A DNA stretch of 41,539 nucleotides, taken from NCBI GenBank assembly GCA_027450005.1, contig DAIDKO010000101.1, positions 1-41,539 on the forward strand. The letters run 5' to 3'. The notes under the pieces were generated by a model. The model worked only from the letters and a program-made list of their open reading frames with translations, was not told the DNA's origin and did no database searches. Position 1 is the stretch's first letter; each line of letters starts with the position of its first letter. The position numbers were made by a program, and so were the translations under genes. This document shows, piece after piece, positions 1 through 8,126 of this stretch. Source of the DNA: Rhodanobacter sp. (lineage in GTDB: Bacteria; Pseudomonadota; Gammaproteobacteria; Xanthomonadales; Rhodanobacteraceae).

Positions 1-32
1 AGCAGCAACAGGGCGAAAATTTTCAGTTTCAT
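1..32 (-). CDS. 5' end of an unidentified exported protein or lipoprotein (cut by window edge)
   Basis: Only the first ten codons are visible on the minus strand: M-K-L-K-I-F-A-L-L-L. The ATG is at 32-30 and a GGAGAAG-like ribosome binding site lies just upstream. Two lysines followed by a hydrophobic run look like the start of a signal peptide. The rest lies beyond the left edge, so the product cannot be named. Confidence 0.55.
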   Translation of the reverse strand, partial: MKLKIFALLL

Positions 33-95
33 GGGGCTTCTCCGGATGAAGTGTCAGGGGACGATGCAAAGGCTACGCTGCTGCCCAATTCGTCC

Positions 96-111
96 ATTGA
101 CCTGAGTCAAT
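96..111. repeat. Short inverted repeat upstream of the cut-off gene
   Basis: ATTGAC and GTCAAT form perfect 6-bp arms around CTGA. It lies about 65 bp upstream of the ATG at position 32, where an operator could sit. No regulator can be assigned, and a 6-bp arm can arise by chance. Confidence 0.35.
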
Positions 112-262
112 TTCGGTCAGCGCGACATCGCGCATACCTAAACTGGCGCGATGTGTCTGCTGGCAGGCCAGCGACGACCGTGGTGCTGCGACGGTGGTCT
201 GCGGAACCGAAAAATCCTGCGTCTCCGATGGGCCGAAATGCCGTGATGGCGGGCTTCGTGCC

Positions 263-286
263 GGCATGCCGCGGTATCGGCATGCC
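263..286. repeat. Perfect 9-bp inverted repeat (stem-loop candidate)
   Basis: GGCATGCCG (263-271) and CGGCATGCC (278-286) are exact reverse complements separated by six bases. No T-run follows on either strand, so it is not a standard intrinsic terminator. It could be a binding site or a structured untranslated region. Confidence 0.45.
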
Positions 287-569
287 CCAATTTCTTGCGT
301 GCATCAGTGCATGTTGTTCGTGCTTCAGCGATACCCGGGTGCGGCGAACAGGGGCTGCGCCAGGGATCGTCTGCGGCAATCCGCCACAAGCACCGCGCAG
401 TACGTCTGCGCTGATGGACACCGTTCTAAGGTATCTACCGCAACGCCGCTTGCGCGGTGATTGCCGTCGTTCCTACGCGGGTCGACCAGCGGGTTGGCGC
501 AGCGAACATCGAGGGGCATTGGCGGCCTGCGCCCGATGCGGCACGCGCAACGGCGCGCTTGCGGTTTCC

Positions 570-1160
570 CTAGTGCAGGGCTTCGATGACGAGCCGGCGC
601 AGTTCCGGCAGCATCTCCGCCTCGAACCACGGATTGCGCTTTAGCCAAGCCCGGTCGCGCGGGCTGGGGTGCGGCAGCGGCAGCACGCCGCGGGCCAGGT
701 GTGCGCTCCACGCCAGCACGGTGTGGGTGAGCGTGCGGCCGCGCCGCTCCCCGAGTAGTCCGGCTTGGGCGTACTGGCCGATCGCCAGCGTCAGCCGAAC
801 CCGTGTAAGGCGCGGCAGCAGGCGCGGATGCCAGGCTGGCGCGCATTCGGGGCGCGGCGGCAGGTCGCCGCCCTTGAGGGTGCCGGGAAAGCAGAAACCC
901 ATCGGCACGATGGTGATCCGCTCGGCGTCGTAGAACATTGCCCTGTCCACGCCCAGCCAGTCGCGCAGTCGGTCGCCGCTCGCATCGTTGAACGGGATGC
1001 CGTTGTCGTGCACCTTGCACCCGGGCGCCTGGCTCACGATCAGCAGGCGTGACAGGGCTGACGCCTGCACTACTGGGCGAGGCCCCAGCGGCAGGTGCGC
1101 CGAGCACAGGAGGCAGGCGCGAACTTCGGTAAGCAGCGGGACGAGGGCGTCTGCCTTCAA
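570..1160 (-). CDS. Uracil-DNA glycosylase family protein
   Basis: A 196-residue protein of the uracil-DNA glycosylase superfamily, whose members excise uracil or related lesions from DNA. The family's first active-site loop is visible as S-Q-A-P-G near residue 45, followed by a G-I-P-F segment and a D-A-S-G-D-R-L stretch. The closing loop is H-P-S-P near residue 164. Cysteines C16 and C19, plus one in G-F-C-F-P-G and one in R-P-E-C-A-P, could hold an iron-sulphur cluster as in family-4/5 enzymes, but this is inference. The start is TTG at 1160-1158, which overlaps the TGA stop of the upstream FAD oxidase gene by four bases (TTGA), implying translational coupling. The ribosome binding site is weak and a shorter start is possible. 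Substrate range cannot be read from sequence. Confidence 0.8.
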   Translation of the reverse strand: MKADALVPLLTEVRACLLCSAHLPLGPRPVVQASALSRLLIVSQAPGCKVHDNGIPFNDASGDRLRDWLGVDRAMFYDAERITIVPMGFCFPGTLKGGDLPPRPECAPAWHPRLLPRLTRVRLTLAIGQYAQAGLLGERRGRTLTHTVLAWSAHLARGVLPLPHPSPRDRAWLKRNPWFEAEMLPELRRLVIEALH

Positions 1161-2530
1161 GGCAGCAGCTTGCCCGGATTCAGGACGCTGTCGGGGTCGA
1201 ACGCGGCCTTTACGTTGCGCATCAACTGCAGCGTTTCGCCGGACAGCGCCAGCGGCATGAAAGCACGCTTGGCAATGCCGATGCCGTGCTCGCCGGATAG
1301 CGTGCCATCCAGCGCGATGACCAGCGCGAACAGTTCGCCCAGCGCGGCGTGCGCGCGTGCGCGTTCGGCCTCGTCGCGTGGCAGCAGGTTCACGTGCAGG
1401 TTGCCGTTGCCGGCGTGGCCAAAGCTGACGATGGGCAGGTCGTGCTTCGCGGCCAGCCGCTTCACCCCGTCAACCAGCTCGGGCAGGCGGCTCACCGGTA
1501 CCACCACGTCCTCGTTGATCTTATGCGGTGACAGCTTGCGCTGTGCGGGCGACAGCGCCTTGCGCGCGCTCCACAGCGCCTGCGTCTCCGCCGCGCTCCC
1601 GGCCACGCGCAGTTCGACCAGCCCGTCGCCGCGGGCGGCGCGCGCCACCGCCTCAGCGGCGGCGGGTAGGGCATCAGTTTCGCCGTCCACTTCGATCATC
1701 AGCAGCGCACCGGCGTCCGGCACGCCGGCGTCGGGCGCGTAGTCGCGCGCGAGCTTAAGCGCCACGTCGTCGATGAACTCCAGCGCGCAAGGCGTGACCG
1801 GCTGCGCCATGATCCGCGCCACCGCGCGCGCCGCGGCGCCCACATCCTTATAGGTTGCGCGCAGCGTGCGCACGGCGGACGGTTTCGGCGTGAGCTTGAG
1901 CGTGGCCTCGGTGATCAGCGCCAGCGTGCCCTCGGAGCCGATCAGCAGGCGGGTGAGGTCGTAGCCTGTCGCGCCCTTGCTGGTGTAGGTGCCGCAACGG
2001 AAGCTTTCGCCGCTGCCCGCCACCGCGCGTAGGCCCAGCGTGTTCTCGCGCGGGCCGCCGTATTTCACCGTACGCGGCCCGGCCGAGTTGCAGGCGAGGT
2101 TGCCGCCGATGCTGCACCAGGGCGCGGAAGAGGGGTCGGGCGGCCAGAAGAAGCCGTGTGGCGCCAGCGCCTTCTGCAACTCGTCGTTGAGCACGCCGGG
2201 CTCCACCACCGCGAGGCGGTTGTCGGGGTCGATGCGAAGGATGCGGTTCATCCGCTCGAAACTCACCACTACGCCACCGTCCACCGGCACCGTGGCGCCG
2301 GTGGTGTTACTGCCGCGCCCACGCGCCACCAGTGGTACCAGATGCTCGCGGCAAGCGTGCACAAGCGCCTCGACCTGTGTATGTTCCGTGGGAAACACCA
2401 CCGCATCCGGAAGCGCGTTGAGCCGCGAGTTGTCGTAGGCGTAGGCAAGGCGTTCGGCCTCGGCCGTCGAGAGCGCCTCGGGCAGGAACGTCTCGCGCAA
2501 ATGGTTGAGTAAGGAGGGTTCGAGCGGCAT
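1157..2530 (-). CDS. FAD-binding oxidase, GlcD / D-lactate dehydrogenase type
   Basis: A 457-residue flavoprotein of the FAD-linked oxidase family (N-terminal FAD_binding_4 domain, C-terminal FAD-oxidase domain) that includes glycolate oxidase GlcD, D-lactate dehydrogenase and D-2-hydroxyglutarate dehydrogenase. The FAD domain shows G-R-G-S-N-T-T-G-A near residue 70, an S-I-G-G-N-L-A-C-N-S-A-G segment near 140, and G-S-E-G-T-L-A near 200. The C-terminal half carries F-G-H-A-G-N-G-N-L-H near 370, which supplies family metal or substrate ligands, and G-E-H-G-I-G near 415. It most likely oxidises a 2-hydroxy acid, passing electrons to quinone or cytochrome, but the exact substrate is not decided. 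The ATG at 2530 is the first start in a full-length frame. Its stop overlaps the start of the glycosylase gene. Confidence 0.85.
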   Translation of the reverse strand: MPLEPSLLNHLRETFLPEALSTAEAERLAYAYDNSRLNALPDAVVFPTEHTQVEALVHACREHLVPLVARGRGSNTTGATVPVDGGVVVSFERMNRILRIDPDNRLAVVEPGVLNDELQKALAPHGFFWPPDPSSAPWCSIGGNLACNSAGPRTVKYGGPRENTLGLRAVAGSGESFRCGTYTSKGATGYDLTRLLIGSEGTLALITEATLKLTPKPSAVRTLRATYKDVGAAARAVARIMAQPVTPCALEFIDDVALKLARDYAPDAGVPDAGALLMIEVDGETDALPAAAEAVARAARGDGLVELRVAGSAAETQALWSARKALSPAQRKLSPHKINEDVVVPVSRLPELVDGVKRLAAKHDLPIVSFGHAGNGNLHVNLLPRDEAERARAHAALGELFALVIALDGTLSGEHGIGIAKRAFMPLALSGETLQLMRNVKAAFDPDSVLNPGKLLP

Positions 2531-2861
2531 GGGGCGAGTCTAGCGGCCTGTTGACACTTTGACTGTTGCGGACTGATCGTTCAGCGGCGGAAGGAAGAAG
2601 GAAGTCGACCCAAAGCGGAAGTTCAGATGCGGACCACTGCATTGCTGGACGCTTATGACGAGCCATGGCTTTAGGGAGGGGCAGCCCGAAGGGCGGGCCG
2701 CGTCCGGCCATGTGACTTGGCAGTGTGGGTGGTGGCAGCCGCGTATGGCTCGCAGCCTGGCGCGTTCAGGTCGCGTGCGCAGCGGCGGGCCTTGGCTCCA
2801 TGGCAGATCAGCGGACGAAAAGGGCGGCGTTCCGGAAATGGTGCATAAGGCATAGAAGGCC
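2531..2861. other. Intergenic stretch between the FAD oxidase gene and the yraN remnant
   Basis: About 330 bases with no supportable gene. Open frames cross it on both strands but translate to Arg/Pro/Ser-rich sequence with no family signature. It contains a purine-rich GGAAGGAAGAAGGAAG run near 2588 and a GC-rich GGGCAGCCCGAAGGGC segment near 2690. Part of it should carry the promoter of the minus-strand FAD oxidase. Confidence 0.45.
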
Positions 2862-3215
2862 TCACGCCTCGAACGCCCCACGTAACCACTGCATCCGCGC
2901 GTGATCGGCGGGGCCGTCGTAGCTCACCACGTCGAAGCGGCCGGGGCGTTGCGTGCGCTGCGGGTGGGCAGCCGGCCACAGTTGCGCGGTGCGTATCAGC
3001 TTATCCTGCTTGCCGCGCGTGATCGAAGCGAGCGCATCGTCCTGGCTGGCGCGCACGCGGTAACGCACTTCGACGAACACCACGGTATCGCGGTCCAGCA
3101 TCAACAGGCCGAGTTCGCCGTGGCGGGTAGTGTTGGTGCGAGCCAGCGGTTTGAGACCGGCGCGCTCGAACTAGGCACCGGCGCGTTGTTCGAAGGCGGC
3201 CTCAGTGCCGCGCAT
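2862..3215 (-). pseudogene. yraN: YraN (UPF0102) remnant with premature amber stop and lost active-site Asp
   Basis: YraN proteins are about 120 residues with a PD-(D/E)XK nuclease-like fold and often sit next to lpoA and rsmI, as here. The natural start is ATG 3215-3213, which shares one base with the lpoA stop (TGATG). From there the frame reads M-R-G-T-E-A-A-F and hits TAG at 3173-3171 (codon 15). It then continues in frame with family-like sequence through R-H-G-E-L-G-L-L and V-F-V-E-V-R-Y-R to the end. The conserved G-E-(I/L)-D-L motif reads G-E-L-G-L, so the presumed catalytic Asp is also lost. Two independent lesions argue for a dead gene over a single sequencing error. An internal ATG at 3104 could restart an 80-residue fragment lacking the N-terminal part of the fold. 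Confidence 0.8.
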
Positions 3216-5077
3216 CAACCCCCAGTTGACGATGCGGCGGCCGGTTGCGCGCTGTTGCTGGCCGGGGGCGGGCTGCTGGCGGAAGGTGCGGGCAGGTCGT
3301 CCACCTGCAGATCGCCGGTCAGCGGGCCGGCGAGGCCGTTCTGGAACTTCGCCCAGGTTAGCACGCGACTGATGCGGCCGAAGGCGTTGGCGGTGAGTTG
3401 GCCGGTGGCGCCGGGCAGGTAGCTGCCGGGGTGGTTGTCCAGCCAGTCCAGGTAGGGCACCAGGTTCCACGCATCCATGCCGAACGCGAACAGTCGTGCA
3501 CTGCCGTCACGTGCGGAGGGCAGCATGGCGGCGATGTCGTCGCGGCGGGGCAGGCCGGGCTGTGCATTGAACAGCCACGGTGCGTCGCAGAACTCCACGC
3601 CGTCGAGGTCGCCGTCGGCGATAGGGTTGTCGCTGCCGGCATAAATATGCGATGTGCCGAACACCGGCAGCGCGATCCTGGCGATGTGCAGTTGCGGTAG
3701 CAGCAGGCGCGCCTGGCCCGGGCGCATGCTGATGAAGATGCCGGCATTGCTTCCCGCACCGGCCATGTTGAGCTGGCTGATGATGTCGGCGTAGCTGGTG
3801 GCGCCGGCTGGCAGGGCGGCCATGCCCACCACACTGCCGCCGCGGGCGGCCAGTTCGGCCTTGAAGGCGGCGGCGGCGCGCTGCGCGAAGTCGTCGCCGG
3901 AGATCACCACGTAAGCTTGGTTCAGGCCGCGCTCGAGCATGTGGTCGGCGACCTGGGCGCCCTCTGTTTCCGGCAGCAAGCCGAATTCGCTGGAGCCGCT
4001 GGGCGGGGCCTGCTTGTTGTCCGGGTGGTTGAGCGCCAGCACCGGCACCGGCAGTGTGGGCTGGGCGAAAAGCGCCGCGACCGCGCCACGGGTGAGCGGT
4101 CCCACCACCAGTTGCGCGCCATCGGCCACCGCCTGACGATAGGCCTTGTTCGCGCCGTCGACGCTACCTTGCGTGTCGTAGATGCGCACCGAGGCGCGAG
4201 GGGCGTGGGTATGCGCGGCCTCGGCATAGGCTGCAAAGAAGCCTTCGGCGATGGTGTTGCCGGCGGCAGCGTAGGGGCCGCTCTGTGGCAGCAGCAAGGC
4301 TACGCGGGCAGGCATCCGGTAGCCTTCGCGCACCTCGGCACCCGCGCCAGGCAGCAAGGTGCCCACCGGCTGCTGCAGCGTTGGCGTGGGCTGCGCCACG
4401 GTGATGCCGTGCTGGCTCAGCGCCTGATCCACCCAGGGCAGCATGCGGTCACCCGGCTGCATCGCGGTGGCGCGACGCTTGAGCGAGGCCACGTCGAGCT
4501 GGGCCAACTCGGAGAGAATCACTTTGCGGTTTTCGGCGCGGTCCAGTCCCTGCAGGTGGTCGTCCATCTGCACGCGGGTGCGCGCGGCGCCCCAGTGGTC
4601 GCCGGTGGCGGCCTGTGCGCGGGCGCGCAGTTCGAACAGGCGCAGTTGCAGCGCCTCGGGTACGGCGACGGTGGGCTGCGTGGTCAGCCGCAGCGCGGTG
4701 GCGGCGTCGTGGCGGTGCAGTGCGAGGTCGGCGCGCAACAGGTCGAAGCGCACCGCGTCGTCGCCGCGCAGGTTCTCGCGCTTGATCTTTGCCAGGGTGG
4801 GCGCGGCGGCATCGATGCGGCCCTCCTGGCTCCAGGCCTCGGCGGCGAGCACGCGGTAATGGTCGGCGCGCTCGCCGTATTGCGATGCCAGCGTGAGCCA
4901 GGCCTGTGCGGACTGGTCGAAATGCCCCTGCAGGGACAGTGCGGCGGCGCCATCGGCGGCGGCGACTTCGGCGGGCGAAGGTTTGGTGTTCGCGGGAACG
5001 CAACCGGCCAGGAGCAGCATACCGGCCAGCAACACGGCGGGACCAAGGGAGGACCAGGTGAAGGAGCGCAGGCGCAT
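3215..5077 (-). CDS. lpoA: LpoA/LppC-family outer-membrane lipoprotein, penicillin-binding-protein activator
   Basis: A 620-residue lipoprotein. The first 26 residues are a signal peptide ending in the lipobox L-L-A-G-C, so Cys26 should be lipidated. In the LpoA/LppC family an N-terminal helical TPR-like domain (about 35-230) is joined to a C-terminal domain with the fold of periplasmic amino-acid-binding proteins (about 255-600, starting R-V-A-L-L-L-P-Q-S-G-P-Y-A). Known members reach from the outer membrane through the peptidoglycan to stimulate the bifunctional synthase PBP1A. A Ser/Ala/Pro-rich tail follows the second domain. It is divergent from rsmI and overlaps the start of the yraN remnant by one base, the same neighbourhood as yraL-yraM-yraN in E. 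coli. Whether PBP1A is the partner in this organism is inferred from the family. Confidence 0.9.
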   Translation of the reverse strand: MRLRSFTWSSLGPAVLLAGMLLLAGCVPANTKPSPAEVAAADGAAALSLQGHFDQSAQAWLTLASQYGERADHYRVLAAEAWSQEGRIDAAAPTLAKIKRENLRGDDAVRFDLLRADLALHRHDAATALRLTTQPTVAVPEALQLRLFELRARAQAATGDHWGAARTRVQMDDHLQGLDRAENRKVILSELAQLDVASLKRRATAMQPGDRMLPWVDQALSQHGITVAQPTPTLQQPVGTLLPGAGAEVREGYRMPARVALLLPQSGPYAAAGNTIAEGFFAAYAEAAHTHAPRASVRIYDTQGSVDGANKAYRQAVADGAQLVVGPLTRGAVAALFAQPTLPVPVLALNHPDNKQAPPSGSSEFGLLPETEGAQVADHMLERGLNQAYVVISGDDFAQRAAAAFKAELAARGGSVVGMAALPAGATSYADIISQLNMAGAGSNAGIFISMRPGQARLLLPQLHIARIALPVFGTSHIYAGSDNPIADGDLDGVEFCDAPWLFNAQPGLPRRDDIAAMLPSARDGSARLFAFGMDAWNLVPYLDWLDNHPGSYLPGATGQLTANAFGRISRVLTWAKFQNGLAGPLTGDLQVDDLPAPSASSPPPASNSAQPAAASSTGG

Positions 5078-5142
5078 CGGGACTCTCTTTACGTCGAGTG
5101 TGCGCGATGATAGCCCATCGTTTCCGCGACCCGGGTTTGCCC

Positions 5143-5970
5143 ATGTCCTCCATTCAACCAGGCTGCCTGTGGGTGGTCGCCACGCCGATCGGCCACCGCG
5201 AAGATTTCTCCGCCCGTGCCATCGCCACCTTGCGCGAAGTGGCGGTGATCGCCGCCGAGGACACCCGCCACAGCAAGCCGCTGCTGCTCAACCACCACAT
5301 CGCCACGCAGCTGCTTGCCTTGCACGAGCACAATGAGCGCGAGGTGGTGGATGCCATCGTGCGTCGCCTGCTCGGCGGCGAATCGGTGGCACTGATTTCC
5401 GATGCGGGCACGCCGCTGATTTCCGATCCCGGTTTCCGGCTGGTGCGGGCGGCGCGCGCTGCCGGCGTGCGTTGCGCGCCAGTGCCGGGCGCGTGCGCGG
5501 CGATCGCGGCGTTGTCGGTGGCGGGCCTGCCCAGCGACCGCTTCGTGTTCGAGGGCTTCCTGCCGCCGAAATCCGCGGCACGCCGGACGCGCTTGCAGGA
5601 TCTGGCGGGTGAACCGCGCACGCTGATCTTTTACGAGTCCTCTCATCGCGTGGTCGAGAGCTTGGCCGACATGCGCGCGGTGTTCGGCGACGACCGCGAG
5701 GCGGTGCTGGCGCGCGAGCTCACCAAGATGTTCGAGACGGTGGTCGGCGAGCCGCTGGCGCAGCTGGCCGCACGCGTGGCCAGCGATCCCGACCAGCAGC
5801 GCGGCGAATGCGTGATTTTGGTCGCCGGTCGCGGCGAAGAGGCTGATGCGAAGCTGGCCGAGGGCCAGCGCATCTTCGCCATCCTGCGCGAGGAGTTGCC
5901 GCCGGCGAAGGCGGCCAAGCTGGCGGCGGCGATCAGCGGCGCGCCGCGCAAGGCCCTGTACGAATCATGA
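5143..5970 (+). CDS. rsmI: 16S rRNA (cytidine1402-2'-O)-methyltransferase
   Basis: RsmI 2'-O-methylates C1402 of 16S rRNA in the ribosomal decoding centre, using S-adenosylmethionine. The N-terminal V-V-A-T-P-I-G segment, A-E-D-T-R-H-S near residue 38, L-I-S-D-A-G-T-P-L-I-S-D-P-G near 84 and V-P-G-A-C-A near 110 are diagnostic of this tetrapyrrole-methylase-fold family. Length (275 residues from this start) is normal. I chose ATG 5143 (M-S-S-I-Q-P-G) because homology starts there. The frame is open to an upstream ATG at 5107 but the added residues look like leader. It is divergent from lpoA, and the rnpB promoter begins about 30 bases past its stop. Confidence 0.93.
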   Translation: MSSIQPGCLWVVATPIGHREDFSARAIATLREVAVIAAEDTRHSKPLLLNHHIATQLLALHEHNEREVVDAIVRRLLGGESVALISDAGTPLISDPGFRLVRAARAAGVRCAPVPGACAAIAALSVAGLPSDRFVFEGFLPPKSAARRTRLQDLAGEPRTLIFYESSHRVVESLADMRAVFGDDREAVLARELTKMFETVVGEPLAQLAARVASDPDQQRGECVILVAGRGEEADAKLAEGQRIFAILREELPPAKAAKLAAAISGAPRKALYES

Positions 5971-5991
5971 TGCGGCGCGCTTTTCCGCATC
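5969..5991 (+). other. Stem-loop at the rsmI stop / upstream of rnpB
   Basis: GATGCGG (5969-5975, including two bases of the stop codon) can pair with CCGCATC (5985-5991) around a nine-base loop containing TTTT. There is no T-run after the stem, so it would be at best an imperfect terminator for rsmI. It overlaps the region expected to hold the -35 element of rnpB. Confidence 0.35.
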
Positions 5992-5999
5992 GCGCGCAC

Positions 6000-6005
6000 T
6001 ACAAT
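6000..6005 (+). promoter_or_regulatory. -10 element of the rnpB promoter
   Basis: TACAAT at 6000-6005 matches five of six bases of the sigma-70 -10 consensus and lies exactly six bases before position 6011, where the first strand of the RNase P RNA P1 helix begins. No good -35 is visible, and the upstream bases are GC-rich (GCGCGCTTTTCC). Confidence 0.6.
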
Positions 6006-6010
6006 GGCGA

Positions 6011-6373
<363 letters not shown>

Positions 6374-6385
6374 CTCCTTGCGTTG

Positions 6386-6421
6386 CCCAACCGCCCCGGC
6401 CTTGCGCCGGGCGTGGTTGGG
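6386..6421 (+). terminator. GC-rich hairpin after rnpB
   Basis: CCCAACC (6386-6392) pairs with GGTTGGG (6415-6421), and an inner GCC(C)CGGC/GCCGGGC stem closes a short loop with one bulge. It begins 12 bases past the rnpB 3' end. There is no clear T-run after it, so termination may depend on Rho or on RNA processing. Confidence 0.5.
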
Positions 6422-6625
6422 CGCAGCGTCTACGGCGGCCATGAACGGGCGATTCATGCGGGATTCCTGCCAGCGGTCGCCGCGATCCGTTTTGCGGTGC
6501 CGGTGCGGCGCATCGATTGCAAGAAAATATCCGTGTATTCAATGATCTTGTGAAGGTTCCTCAGAAAGTGCTGGAATCGCCGCCACAACTTCGCCTTTCC
6601 CTTTGATTCACAAGCAAAAATTTCC
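6422..6625. other. Spacer between the rnpB hairpin and the mra promoter
   Basis: About 200 bases without a convincing gene. A 61-codon minus-strand frame (6357-6542) overlaps the rnpB end and has no family resemblance. Base composition becomes AT-rich toward 6530-6625 (TTCAATGATCTTG, TTTGATTCACAAGC, AAAAATTTCC), as expected upstream of a strong promoter. Confidence 0.5.
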
Positions 6626-6654
6626 TTGACAGTCTCAGAAGCTGAGACTATCGT
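6626..6654 (+). promoter_or_regulatory. mra promoter of the division cluster with a palindromic spacer
   Basis: A perfect -35 TTGACA (6626-6631), a 17-base spacer and a -10-like TATCGT (6649-6654) predict a start near 6660. The whole spacer (6632-6648) is an inverted repeat, GTCTCAG-AAG-CTGAGAC, with perfect 7-bp arms. A protein bound there would sit between the two polymerase contacts. The -10 matches four of six bases. Confidence 0.75.
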
Positions 6655-6663
6655 GGATTTCAG

Positions 6664-6688
6664 TGTGAAATCGTGGGTAATCGTGGGG
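6664..6688 (+). promoter_or_regulatory. MraZ-box direct repeats
   Basis: TGTGA (6664-6668), TGGGT (6674-6678) and TGGGG (6684-6688) recur every ten bases. The first two spacers are the same five bases, AATCG. This matches the MraZ operator described in E. coli (TGGGN repeats with 5-base spacers) and lies between the predicted transcription start and the mraZ start codon, so MraZ probably represses its own operon here. The first box is imperfect. Confidence 0.8.
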
Positions 6689-6695
6689 TCAGTTC

Positions 6696-7142
6696 GTGTT
6701 TCAAGGCGAAACCGCCGTCACTGTCGATGACAAGGGCCGTTTGGCCATACCGACCGCATACCGCGAGTCGGTGGCGGGCGCCTGCGCGAACCGGCTGGTA
6801 ATCACCTACAACCCGTTCGAGCCGGGCTGTCTGTGGCTGTTCCCGCATGCCGAGTGGGAGAAGGTGCGTGATCAGGTCAATGCGCTGCCCAAGGTCAAGG
6901 AGGCCCATCGCGACATGCAGATGAAGCTGGTGGGTGCCGCGACCGTCGTCGAGCCCGATGGCGCCGCACGCATCCTGCTGCCGGCCAGCCAGCGCGCGGC
7001 GGCGGGCATCGAGAAGAGGGCGGTGCTGCTGGGCATGGGCAACAAGTTCGAGCTTTGGAGCGAGCAGGCCCACCTAGCGAAGATCCGCCAGACGCTCGGC
7101 GAAGACGACATCACACACGAGATGGCTGCGCTTCAGCTGTAA
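6696..7142 (+). CDS. mraZ: Transcriptional regulator MraZ
   Basis: MraZ is a ring-forming AbrB-fold DNA-binding protein encoded first in most dcw clusters, where it binds TGGGN repeats in its own promoter. The 148-residue frame starts M-F-Q-G-E-T and contains two copies of the SpoVT/AbrB motif: D-D-K-G-R-L-A-I-P near residue 12 and a degenerate D-G-A-A-R-I-L-L-P near 88. The start is GTG at 6696. It is only 8 bases past the last MraZ box, whose GGGG may double as the ribosome binding site, so MraZ binding could also affect translation (inference). The next gene, rsmH, begins 48 bases after its stop. Confidence 0.95.
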   Translation: MFQGETAVTVDDKGRLAIPTAYRESVAGACANRLVITYNPFEPGCLWLFPHAEWEKVRDQVNALPKVKEAHRDMQMKLVGAATVVEPDGAARILLPASQRAAAGIEKRAVLLGMGNKFELWSEQAHLAKIRQTLGEDDITHEMAALQL

Positions 7143-7190
7143 GGCGGCGCGAAATTTTTACGGGTGGGCAACGGGGCGGGAGGGTGCGGC

Positions 7191-8126
7191 ATGGCCGAAA
7201 TGCGGCACATCCCGGTAATGCTTGACGAAGCGGTGGAGGGCCTTGCCGTGAAGGCAGGCGGGCGTTATCTCGATGGCACCTTTGGACGCGGCGGTCACGC
7301 CCGCGCGGTGCTCTCGCGCCTCGGCCCCGGCGGTCGCCTCTTGCTGATGGACCGCGACCCACAAGCGATTGCCGAAGCACGCAGGGCGTTCGTTGACGAG
7401 CCGCGTGTAGCGATCCGTCACGCCAATTTCGGGAGCTTGGCCGAGTGGGACGAGACCGCCGCTGGGCTGGACGGCGTGCTGCTCGACCTAGGCGTGTCCT
7501 CGCCACAGCTGGACGAGGCCGCGCGCGGCTTCAGCTTCATGGCCGACGCGCCGCTGGACATGCGGATGGATACCAGCCAAGGCGAAAGCGCGGCGGATTT
7601 CCTTGCACAGGCCTCCGAGCGCGAGATCGCCGACGTGCTCTGGCAGTTCGGCGAGGAGCGTTTCAGCCGCAAGATCGCCCGCGCCATTGTCGAACGCCGC
7701 TCGGAGAGCCCGCTCACGTGTACCGGCGAACTCGCTGCGCTGATCGATCGCGTGGTAGGCCGGCGCGAACCGGGCAAGCATCCGGCCACACGCAGTTTCC
7801 AGGCGTTGCGCATCCGGGTGAACGGCGAACTGGACGCCGTGCGCCACGGGCTGGATGACGCGCTGTCGCGGCTGAAGCCGGGTGGCCGGCTAGCGGTCAT
7901 CAGCTTCCACTCGCTGGAAGACCGTATCGTCAAGCAGTTCATCCGCGACCATGCCGGCCGCGTACAGGGCAGCCGGCGAGGGCCGCCGGCTGCCGCGAAG
8001 CCCGCCGAGTTGGTCGCGGTGGGCAAGGCGCAATTTCCGTCCGATGCCGAGCTGGCGGCAAATCCGCGCGCGCGCTCGGCCGTGCTGCGCGTGGCCGAGA
8101 AGCTGCCGCTGGCGGAGCGCGCATGA
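7191..8126 (+). CDS. rsmH: 16S rRNA (cytosine1402-N4)-methyltransferase
   Basis: RsmH (MraW) N4-methylates C1402 of 16S rRNA, the same nucleotide whose ribose RsmI modifies. The N-terminus [10 protein letters not shown], the SAM-binding loop T-F-G-R-G-G-H-A (about residues 30-37), [10 protein letters not shown] near 100 and F-H-S-L-E-D-R near 240 are typical. From the ATG at 7191, with GGGAGG upstream, it is 311 residues, the normal length. A GTG at 7164 would add nine glycine-rich residues and has a poorer site. It overlaps ftsL by four bases (ATGA). Confidence 0.95.
   Translation: MAEMRHIPVMLDEAVEGLAVKAGGRYLDGTFGRGGHARAVLSRLGPGGRLLLMDRDPQAIAEARRAFVDEPRVAIRHANFGSLAEWDETAAGLDGVLLDLGVSSPQLDEAARGFSFMADAPLDMRMDTSQGESAADFLAQASEREIADVLWQFGEERFSRKIARAIVERRSESPLTCTGELAALIDRVVGRREPGKHPATRSFQALRIRVNGELDAVRHGLDDALSRLKPGGRLAVISFHSLEDRIVKQFIRDHAGRVQGSRRGPPAAAKPAELVAVGKAQFPSDAELAANPRARSAVLRVAEKLPLAERA

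Larger units (their letters stand above)
33..569. other. Intergenic stretch with no supported gene
   Basis: All six frames were read. The open frames here have low-complexity, Arg/Ala-rich translations with no recognisable family. Two perfect inverted repeats stand out, ATTGAC/GTCAAT at 96-111 and a 9-bp pair at 263-286, and are listed separately. The stretch would hold the promoter of the cut-off minus-strand gene and the downstream region of the glycosylase gene. Confidence 0.5.

Noticed and set aside
51-644. 197-codon plus-strand frame at the left end
   Set aside because: Arg/Ala/Ser-rich, no family resemblance, and it runs into the antisense of the glycosylase gene.
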